Part shown: one piece after another, positions 1 through 5,622 of the stretch | How the letters are laid out: every line of letters begins with the position of its first letter | How positions within the stretch are numbered: position 1 is the stretch's first letter | Assembly: GCA_028695395.1 (NCBI GenBank) | Contig: JAQVJB010000073.1 | Location: 3,542 to 9,681 of the forward strand | Direction: 5' to 3' | Origin: Actinomycetota bacterium | GTDB taxonomy: Bacteria; Actinomycetota; Humimicrobiia; Humimicrobiales; Humimicrobiaceae | DNA: 6,140 nt | Position numbers and translations under genes: made by a program | The notes under the pieces: model-generated | What the model was told of the DNA's origin: nothing | The model's input: the letters and a program-made list of their open reading frames with translations, nothing else | Database searches by the model: none

Positions 1-49
1 TTAAGAAAGGAGCAGTTTCTATTAACTGATAATAAGACTATGATTAATT

Positions 50-1054
50 TTAAACACCTTTAACAATCCTGACCTTATTTTCAGAAATTTCTCTTTTTAA
101 TTGCTCATAGCTCAAAAGAATATTCTTGGCGCCCTTATGTTGCAGTACTGAGTGTGAGTTGGCTATAGCAAGTCTTATAGCGTGGACAAATTCACCTGTT
201 TTAATAATTCCTGCCAAAAAAGATGAGGCAAAACTATCTCCTGCCCCGGTTGTTTCAATAATTGGAATATCCAGGGGATAGATAGTGTAAAAATTGGAAT
301 TTTCATCCACACCATAAGCGGGATTAGAGCCATCGGTAATAATTACTATTTTAGGACCCAGAGCTTTCAGTGTTTGCAGCTTCTCTTTCGTATTCATGTC
401 GGTCTTAATTAAAAGATGCATGGCTTCCTCAGCATTTAAAACCAGGATATCCAGGTTTTCAAGTATTTTTTTTAAAAAATCTCTGCCTTTTTCACAAAGA
501 TAATTATTGGGATTAAAAGAAGTTTTTATGCCTTTTTTTGCAGCAAATCCTGCAATCTCTTCCATTGTTTTAAATGAATCCTGCATCATCGCTGAAAAAT
601 GGAACCATTTTGTCTTAAATTTTTTAAAATCAAGTTCTTCTGCTTTCAGGCTATCATTAGCACCCCTGTATGTAAGTATTGTTCTTTGACGTTCAATGCT
701 GTCCAGGACTACAGAATAACCTGTTTGCTCGTCTTTGCTTAAGACACCAAGAAAATCTATTTTTTCCTTCTTTAACTCATCAAGGTTAATGTTTCCGTTT
801 AAATCTTCTCCAACCTTTCCGATATACCCAGTTTTTAAGCCAATTCTTGAAAGGCTGGCTGCTGAATTAGTTCCTCCCCCACCTGTATAGAATCCAAGCT
901 CGTTTATTTTTAGTTTTGTTCCCAAAGGATAACAAATAAAATTTGATTGGGAAGTTAAGGTTTTCGTAGTTATTGATTCTACCCTGTCCGTATATACAAA
1001 GGCATCTATGGTGTTTGAACCAACAGTAATTACATCGTATTCTTGATAATTCAT
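50..1054 (-). CDS. PfkB/ribokinase-family carbohydrate or nucleoside kinase
   Basis: A complete 334-residue cytoplasmic kinase with no signal peptide or membrane segment. The family transfers phosphate from ATP to a hydroxyl of a sugar, nucleoside or related small molecule. The N-terminal strand (VITVGSNTIDAF, residues 8-19) is followed by the glycine-rich first PfkB signature GGGGTNSAASLSRIG at 58-72. TDGSNPAYG at 240-248 and TTGAGDSFASSFLAG at 268-282 form the ATP and anion-hole end, with Asp273 as the expected catalytic base. Glu267 stands where many members have Asp in DTxGAGD. Length is usual for the family. The start ATG has a Shine-Dalgarno AAAGGA nine bases upstream (1064-1069), and the gene ends in TAA. 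It lies 55 bases downstream of the sugar-dehydrogenase-like gene, so co-transcription is likely. The family is certain; the substrate cannot be told from sequence (ribose, fructose, adenosine and others are all possible). Confidence 0.93.
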   Translation of the reverse strand: MNYQEYDVITVGSNTIDAFVYTDRVESITTKTLTSQSNFICYPLGTKLKINELGFYTGGGGTNSAASLSRIGLKTGYIGKVGEDLNGNINLDELKKEKIDFLGVLSKDEQTGYSVVLDSIERQRTILTYRGANDSLKAEELDFKKFKTKWFHFSAMMQDSFKTMEEIAGFAAKKGIKTSFNPNNYLCEKGRDFLKKILENLDILVLNAEEAMHLLIKTDMNTKEKLQTLKALGPKIVIITDGSNPAYGVDENSNFYTIYPLDIPIIETTGAGDSFASSFLAGIIKTGEFVHAIRLAIANSHSVLQHKGAKNILLSYEQLKREISENKVRIVKGV

Positions 1055-1064
1055 TGTTCTTTAT

Positions 1065-1088
1065 CCTTTATAAAATTTTTATATAAGG
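1065..1088 (-). promoter_or_regulatory. AT-rich stem-loop overlapping the kinase Shine-Dalgarno
   Basis: In the mRNA sense, CCTTATATAAAA and TTTTATAAAGG form an imperfect inverted repeat: four pairs including two G-C, one bulged base, then about six A-T pairs and a tiny loop. The right arm contains the AAAGG of the kinase ribosome binding site, so pairing would hide it. Stability is modest because most pairs are A-T, and it has no U-tract, so it is not a good terminator. A translational effect is inference only. Confidence 0.25.
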
Positions 1089-1109
1089 CATTTTTTATGA
1101 CCTTAAAAA

Positions 1110-2411
1110 TCAAGGCAAGGTCAGATTGTATATTCTTCCATCAAAAGCAGTAAAATATAGTTCCTGGTTTTCATCTGTGCCAAACGAACTGATGTTTGCA
1201 TCAGTTTTAGCAAGAGTGAAATTACTGACTGCCTGTCCTTCTGTGTAAACAAGTCCCCATATATGTCCTGTTATAAAATCAGCATAGATATACACACCTT
1301 TAAGCAGGTCAAGTGCTTCTCCGTTATAGACATATCCTCCGGTAATAGATTCGCCTAAAGGATGCTGGTATTCATATACAGGAAGTTCAAGGCCTTCCGG
1401 ATTACATCCTTCAGGAGGGTCATAGCAGTAGCTGCCTTCCATAATATTCCAGCCATAGTTTTTACCTTTTTGTATGATATCTATCTCTTCTGTCTTGTTC
1501 TGGCCAACATCTGCTGCCCATAGCGTACCTGTTATAGAATCAAAACTGAACTTCCAGGGATTTCGAAGGCCATATGCATATATTTCCTCACGATAACCCT
1601 CCCTATTTCCTTTAAAAGGATTATCCCGGGGAATAGAATAATTCAGTCCAGATTCTTTGTTGTCAATATCAATGCGAAGTATTTTGCCTAAAAGCGTACC
1701 CAGGTTCTGGCTATTTTTATCAGGGTCTCCTGCCCCACCTCCATCACCTGTAGCAATATATAAATATCTGTCAACAGGACTGAATGCAAGTTTTCCACCA
1801 TTATGATTTGCATAAGGCTGTGCAAAAGTAATTATTATTTCCTCACTATCCGGCTCTGCTTCATCCGGATTGTCCGCAGAAACTAAGAACCTGGAAACTA
1901 TAGTACTGTTTTCAGTTGTATAATTTACGAAAAACTGCCCATTTTCTTTAAAGTCCGGATGAAATGCTAGTCCAAGAAGGCCTTTTTCATTTCCGTTATC
2001 ATCAACTCTTTCTTTTAAATCAAGAAATACATCTGCTTTATTTGCGTCCTTACCGGTGATTACAAGTATCCTGCCAGCCTGTTCGACTATGAATATACGT
2101 CCTGAGCCATCCCCTGCATTTTGAAATTCAAGCGGACGGGCAAAAGAAATACTTGGAAATACATTATTTACAATAAAGCTATTCTCCAAATCCTCTAAAT
2201 TTTTTAGATCAATTTCATTTTCTTTAATTGTCTCTTCAGGTTCAGGAGTTATAATTTTTTTTGTCGTAGAAGTTATTGACTCCTTATCAAACAATATTTC
2301 TTCCGAAGTATTGCTTTCACTAATAATTGGTTTTTCCTGAACGCTTATGCATGATATTAAAAACAAGCAGGCCAAAATTAATAATGAAAGAAAAAAATAT
2401 TTCTTTTGCAT
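1110..2411 (-). CDS. Glucose/sorbosone dehydrogenase-family (PQQ-type, HHIP-like) beta-propeller lipoprotein
   Basis: A complete 433-residue predicted lipoprotein. A short basic N-terminus and hydrophobic stretch (5-20) lead to a lipobox LISC, with Cys21 as the lipidated residue. Residues 22-80 are a charged Ser/Thr/Glu-rich linker, and the propeller domain follows to the C-terminus. Family marks are RIFIVEQAGRI (105-115), GLLGLAFHPDF (144-154), NHNGGKLAF (202-210), ATGDGGGAGDP (220-230), YAYGLRNPWKFSFD (278-291), ADVGQN (300-305) and TGGYVYNGE (357-365). By recollected alignment to soluble glucose dehydrogenase, His203 matches the catalytic base and Arg283-Asn284 match cofactor contacts. Known members oxidise aldoses with PQQ, and many others remain uncharacterised. 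Cys329 and Cys336 could form a disulfide. The start ATG has AAGGAG eight bases upstream (2420-2425). It sits between the Mo-cofactor lipoprotein and the kinase. PQQ use and the substrate are inferred, not shown. Confidence 0.93.
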   Translation of the reverse strand: MQKKYFFLSLLILACLFLISCISVQEKPIISESNTSEEILFDKESITSTTKKIITPEPEETIKENEIDLKNLEDLENSFIVNNVFPSISFARPLEFQNAGDGSGRIFIVEQAGRILVITGKDANKADVFLDLKERVDDNGNEKGLLGLAFHPDFKENGQFFVNYTTENSTIVSRFLVSADNPDEAEPDSEEIIITFAQPYANHNGGKLAFSPVDRYLYIATGDGGGAGDPDKNSQNLGTLLGKILRIDIDNKESGLNYSIPRDNPFKGNREGYREEIYAYGLRNPWKFSFDSITGTLWAADVGQNKTEEIDIIQKGKNYGWNIMEGSYCYDPPEGCNPEGLELPVYEYQHPLGESITGGYVYNGEALDLLKGVYIYADFITGHIWGLVYTEGQAVSNFTLAKTDANISSFGTDENQELYFTAFDGRIYNLTLP

Positions 2412-2419
2412 TCACTTAA

Positions 2420-2425
2420 CTCCTT
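2420..2425 (-). promoter_or_regulatory. Shine-Dalgarno of the GSDH-like gene
   Basis: AAGGAG in the mRNA sense lies eight bases before the ATG at 2411. It is a near-ideal site and supports that start. It is part of a longer GGAGTTAAG word that recurs 45 bases upstream. Confidence 0.7.
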
Positions 2426-2497
2426 GCAATTTTACAACCTGTACTTTATTTTCTTATCTCTTAACTCCGACTTCTTTTTCTTTTTCCTTAAATCCTC

Positions 2498-3172
2498 CTA
2501 CTGTTCAAACGCAGGGCCGCTATCATCTGCATTATTGTTATACCCTCTTTTTTCCCAGAAACCTTTAAAATCTGTATCTGATGAAAGCTCAATGCGGGTC
2601 ACCCATTTAGCCCACTTGTAGCCAAATTTGCTTTTTGCTACCACCTGGACAGGAAACCCTCTGTCTTCAGGAAGTATAACGTCGTTTAACCTAAGAGCGA
2701 GCAGTATGTCATTTTCTATAATATAATTTACATCAAGAGAAGTATATCCTTCAGGAGCATCGGCTGTATAAAATATTGCGATTTTAGCCTCTGGTTTTAC
2801 TCCGGCATCTGCTAATATCGAGCTTAACTTTGGACCTGTCCATTTGGCTGTAAAACTCCATCCTTCTACACAATTTAGATCCATAAGATATGATTCCTGA
2901 GGATATGCGGCAAGTCCGTCATAAGTTATGGCAAGCGGCTTTTCCACTAATCCATCTATAGTAAGTATATAACTGTCTCTATCTATTGCCTGCGTCCCGG
3001 CAAGAGCGTTATTTCCCTGTTCGGCTATGGGCGTAAGCTTTACACCCTGAAATACTGCTGCTTCTGCACCCTGTTCCTGTGGCGGTACAACCGGTATATC
3101 TCCACATGCAAACAGAAAAGAAGTTATGATAATAATTAAAACTGATAAAAATAATAATTTAAGTTGTTTCAT
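2498..3172 (-). CDS. Sulfite oxidase/MsrP-like molybdopterin-dependent oxidoreductase, predicted lipoprotein
   Basis: A 224-residue protein counted from the ATG at 3172. A GTG at 3181 would add three residues, but it lies inside the likely ribosome binding site. Residues 1-22 are a hydrophobic signal ending in lipobox LFAC (Cys23), followed by a short Pro/Glu-rich spacer. The oxidoreductase domain runs from about residue 62 (DRDSYILTIDGLVEKP) to 196. Cys101 in DLNCVEGWSF is the expected thiolate ligand of molybdenum; the same Cys-Val-Glu context occurs in MsrP (YedY). PEDRGFPVQVVAKSKFGY (168-185) followed by KWAKWVTRIEL (186-196) is the usual end of the domain. At about 200 mature residues it is a single-domain form: shorter than MsrP, with no heme domain and no dimerisation domain. 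The signal has no twin-arginine pair, which is odd for an enzyme that normally receives its cofactor in the cytoplasm. Substrate unknown; candidates are sulfite, methionine sulfoxide or other S/N-oxides. Confidence 0.92.
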   Translation of the reverse strand: MKQLKLLFLSVLIIIITSFLFACGDIPVVPPQEQGAEAAVFQGVKLTPIAEQGNNALAGTQAIDRDSYILTIDGLVEKPLAITYDGLAAYPQESYLMDLNCVEGWSFTAKWTGPKLSSILADAGVKPEAKIAIFYTADAPEGYTSLDVNYIIENDILLALRLNDVILPEDRGFPVQVVAKSKFGYKWAKWVTRIELSSDTDFKGFWEKRGYNNNADDSGPAFEQ

Positions 3173-3176
3173 ATAA

Positions 3177-3183
3177 TCCACCT
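3177..3183 (-). promoter_or_regulatory. Shine-Dalgarno deciding the start of the Mo-cofactor lipoprotein
   Basis: AGGTGGA in the mRNA sense lies four bases before ATG 3172. It overlaps the alternative GTG codon at 3179-3181, and no purine-rich site stands at a proper distance before that GTG. This favours the ATG as the true start. Confidence 0.6.
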
Positions 3184-3266
3184 GCCAAAATATGCATGAT
3201 ATTTGTTTTTTTGAAAAAGATTATATTTTTTTATAACAATATGGATACCAGAATTATTTTAAAAAC

Positions 3267-5357
3267 TTATTCTTTTATGATTCTTATAAAACGGGAATTA
3301 ATAGCTACTATTATCGTACTTACAGACATTAAAGCTGCACCAATTGCAGGACTTAACAGAATGCCAAGCGGATAAAGAATTCCCGCAGCAAGCGGGATTG
3401 CAATAACATTATAGCCTGTTGCCCATATAAGATTCTGTAGCATTTTTCTATATGTTGCCCTTGAAAGCCCTAGTATTGATACAACATCCAGAGGATTACT
3501 CTTTACAAGGATTATGTCTGCAGTCTCAATTGCAACATCAGTCCCTGCACCGATTGCTATGCCTACATCTGCCTGAGCAAGAGCGGGAGCATCATTTATC
3601 CCATCTCCAGTCATAGCCACAATATATCCCTTATTCTGGACTTCTTTTATTTTGTTTGATTTATCTTCAGGAAGGACTTCCGCAAAATACTGCTTTATCC
3701 CTATCTGGCCTGCAACCCATTTAGCCGTCTGCTGGTTATCCCCGGTCAGCATCATGGGTTCAATTCCCATTTTATTCAATCTGCTTATTGCTTCCTTTGA
3801 TTCCTTCCTTATTATATCTGCAAGAGCTATTGCTCCTTCAAGTTTGTCGTCTATTAAAATAAATACTACTGTCTTTCCCTGCCCGGAAAGTTCTTTGAAC
3901 TTTTTTTCAATATCTGAAGTAAGTTCAATATTATACTCTTTTAAATAACCCGGACTTACAATTTTAACAGCTTTGCCATTTACTGTCGCTTCTGCCCCCC
4001 TGCCTGTAATTGCTTTAAAATTACTGACTTCAAATCTTTCTACAGTGGATTTTGCAATTGCCTTTGCGATTGGATGTTCAGATTTTTCTTCCAAAGAAGC
4101 CGTGTAAGTCTTTAATTCCTCTTCACTAAAATCTCTTGATAAAACAATAATATCGGTTATGCCGAATTCTCCTTTTGTAAGTGTCCCGGTTTTGTCAAAA
4201 ACTATTGCATTTATATTCCTTGCTTTTTCAAAGGCGGCCCTGTCTCTTATTAAAAGTCCATTTTTTGCAGACAATGTCGTTGATACGGCTACAACAAGTG
4301 GCACTGCAAGACCAAGGGCATGCGGGCAGGTAATGACCATGACAGTCACTGTCCTTTCCAATGCAAAAACAAACTCACTTTTTATTAAAAGCCACCAAAT
4401 AATCAAAGTAATCATACCAACTGTAATTGCTATAATTGTCAGCCAGAATGCTGCGCGGCTGGCAATATCCTGGGTTCGGGATTTACTTGCCTGAGCTTCC
4501 TTTACAAGTTTTATGACTCCTGAAATAAAAGAATCTTCACCTGTTTTTTTTACCTGGACAGTTACGGATCCTTCCCCGTTTACCGCTCCTCCCATCGCTT
4601 CGCTTCCTACCTCTTTTAAAACAGGTTTTGACTCTCCAGTAAGCATTGACTCATTTGCTGAAGTTGTACCTTCAATTATTACGCCGTCAACTGGAAATTT
4701 TTCTCCTGGCCTGACAAGCACTTCATCTTCTAATCTGATTTCTTCTAGCGAGACATCCTGGATAGAACCGTCTGAAAGTATTTTATGAGCTGTATCAGGC
4801 ATAAGCTTTGCAAGTGTTTCCAGTGCGCGCGATGCTCCAAGAACAGATCTCATTTCTATCCAGTGGCCAAGAAGCATAACATCAATAAGGGTAACGATTT
4901 CCCAGAAAAATATTTCGCCTTTTAAACCAAATACAATTGATAAGCTGTAGATATACCCTATTGTTATTGCAAGCCCTATAAGTGTCATCATTGCAGGCTG
5001 CTTACTCTTTATTTCTTTGAAGGCACCTGCAAGGAAAGGCCAGCCTCCATAGAAAAAGACGAAGCTTGAGATTGCAAAAAGAACATAAATATCACCAGTA
5101 AAACTAAATGTATCTTCAATTCTTAACACTCCCTGGATTAACGGGGATAAGAGTAAAACAGGAATAGTCAGGATTATAGAAATAATAAACCTTTTTTTAA
5201 AATCTAAAACCATATTTCCATGACTATTATGGTTATCATGTTTCTCCTTATGTTGTGTAGGTTTATGTTTGCCTGAAACCTTATGGTTTTGCTCTACTGG
5301 TGTTTTATGCTTAAGATGATTCTCATGTTCTTGAAAATTATTCTTATTCATATTCAT
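3267..5357 (-). CDS. copB: Copper-exporting P-type ATPase, P1B-3 (CopB) type
   Basis: A complete 696-residue membrane pump that couples ATP hydrolysis to export of copper, possibly also silver. Residues 1-48 hold nine histidines and no CxxC heavy-metal domain. Eight membrane segments are visible, at about 57-76, 90-110, 121-143, 150-167, 302-325, 333-360, 645-664 and 668-688. The actuator loop carries TGES (240-243). CPH (344-346) is the metal-site motif of the P1B-3 class, completed by N642-x6-YN(649-650)-x4-P655 and MSVST (677-681). The catalytic core has DKTGT (388-392, phosphorylated Asp388), the nucleotide-binding SEHP (426-429), TGDN (538-541) and GDGINDAP (584-591). All key residues are present. 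An in-frame TAA at 5361-5363 limits the start to ATG 5357 or 5351; no Shine-Dalgarno is seen. Whether Cu+ or Cu2+ is the cargo differs among studied CopB proteins. It is the first gene of the leftward cluster. Confidence 0.96.
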   Translation of the reverse strand: MNMNKNNFQEHENHLKHKTPVEQNHKVSGKHKPTQHKEKHDNHNSHGNMVLDFKKRFIISIILTIPVLLLSPLIQGVLRIEDTFSFTGDIYVLFAISSFVFFYGGWPFLAGAFKEIKSKQPAMMTLIGLAITIGYIYSLSIVFGLKGEIFFWEIVTLIDVMLLGHWIEMRSVLGASRALETLAKLMPDTAHKILSDGSIQDVSLEEIRLEDEVLVRPGEKFPVDGVIIEGTTSANESMLTGESKPVLKEVGSEAMGGAVNGEGSVTVQVKKTGEDSFISGVIKLVKEAQASKSRTQDIASRAAFWLTIIAITVGMITLIIWWLLIKSEFVFALERTVTVMVITCPHALGLAVPLVVAVSTTLSAKNGLLIRDRAAFEKARNINAIVFDKTGTLTKGEFGITDIIVLSRDFSEEELKTYTASLEEKSEHPIAKAIAKSTVERFEVSNFKAITGRGAEATVNGKAVKIVSPGYLKEYNIELTSDIEKKFKELSGQGKTVVFILIDDKLEGAIALADIIRKESKEAISRLNKMGIEPMMLTGDNQQTAKWVAGQIGIKQYFAEVLPEDKSNKIKEVQNKGYIVAMTGDGINDAPALAQADVGIAIGAGTDVAIETADIILVKSNPLDVVSILGLSRATYRKMLQNLIWATGYNVIAIPLAAGILYPLGILLSPAIGAALMSVSTIIVAINSRFIRIIKE

Positions 5358-5385
5358 TTTTTAAATTAAAATATCAATATCCCTT

Positions 5386-5394
5386 ATTATACCA
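5386..5394 (-). promoter_or_regulatory. Extended -10 promoter of copB
   Basis: Read on the minus strand, TGG-TATAAT is a perfect -10 hexamer with the TGn extension. No good -35 hexamer lies 16-18 bases upstream, which fits an extended -10 promoter. Transcription would begin near 5379, giving a leader of about 22 bases before ATG 5357 with no Shine-Dalgarno. A half-site CCAGA (5392-5396, plus-strand reading) overlaps it. Confidence 0.5.
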
Positions 5395-5420
5395 GATACT
5401 TATGTGATTTATTTTTTCGC

Positions 5421-5432
5421 TCTGGGTCCAGA
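5421..5432. promoter_or_regulatory. Inverted repeat TCTGG-GT-CCAGA, possible operator
   Basis: Perfect 5-base arms with a 2-base centre form a G+C-rich island in an otherwise very AT-rich spacer. The site lies about 30 bases upstream of the copB -10 element, where an activator or repressor could act. The right arm with flank (CCAGATA) recurs at 5392-5398, over the promoter. It does not match a CopY box or a CsoR-type operator. The regulator is unknown and chance is not excluded. Confidence 0.3.
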
Positions 5433-5589
5433 TAATATTTTCAGCCATTTTTTTATTTTTATTTTTCAGACTGATTAGATGGCCATATCGTTTTTTATAT
5501 TTTCTAATGAAAATTTATTATTTAATTTAGTATCTTATTTATTTTGTTTTTATTACAATATGTCTTTATTCCCTTGATTAAATAAAGTT

Positions 5590-5595
5590 TATAAT
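5590..5595 (+). promoter_or_regulatory. -10 element for the MFS transporter gene
   Basis: A perfect TATAAT lies 27 bases before the ATG at 5623, so a transcript would start near 5602 and include the ribosome binding site. The -35 region is weak: TTGATT at 5574-5579 is too close, and TTTATT at 5565-5570 is rather far. AT-richness lowers confidence. The rest of the 265-base spacer (5358-5622) shows no open frame that can be supported. Confidence 0.4.
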
Positions 5596-5608
5596 TTAAT
5601 TCCCCAAA

Positions 5609-5613
5609 AGGAG
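5609..5613 (+). promoter_or_regulatory. Shine-Dalgarno of the MFS transporter
   Basis: AGGAG, within AAAAGGAG, lies nine bases before ATG 5623. This is a strong site that sets the start of the partial transporter gene. Confidence 0.7.
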
Positions 5614-5622
5614 TTCTTGAAA

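Noticed and set aside
1..49. ATTAA/TTAAT repeat downstream of the kinase, considered as a terminator
   Set aside because: It has short A-T arms, a long loop, no G-C stem and no U-run. No gene is supported in these 49 bases.
507..689. Plus-strand open frame of 60 codons inside the kinase gene
   Set aside because: It is antisense to a well-supported PfkB gene and has no ribosome binding site or family features.
2347..2621. Two overlapping plus-strand open frames across the junction of the two lipoprotein genes
   Set aside because: They are Phe/Ser/Leu-rich translations of antisense purine-rich leader and coding DNA, overlapping strong genes on the other strand.
3188..3204. Inverted repeat AAATAT-GCATG-ATATTT just upstream of the Mo-cofactor lipoprotein
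   Set aside because: It has only A-T pairs in the arms and no U-tract; too weak to call a terminator or operator in this AT-rich gap.
3220..3236. TATAAT on the minus strand at 3220-3225 and a TTATA/TATAA symmetry around a T-run in the copB-lipoprotein gap
   Set aside because: It has no -35 hexamer at proper spacing and no TGn extension; such words are expected by chance here, so an internal promoter or terminator is not claimed.
3652..4788. Three plus-strand open frames of 91-111 codons inside copB
   Set aside because: They are antisense to conserved ATPase motifs and explained as shadows of that gene's codon pattern.
5555..5563. ACA-ATA-TGT, similar to a CopY copper box
   Set aside because: The CopY box TACANNTGTA has a 2-base centre and matching outer bases; here the spacing is 3 and the outer base does not fit.
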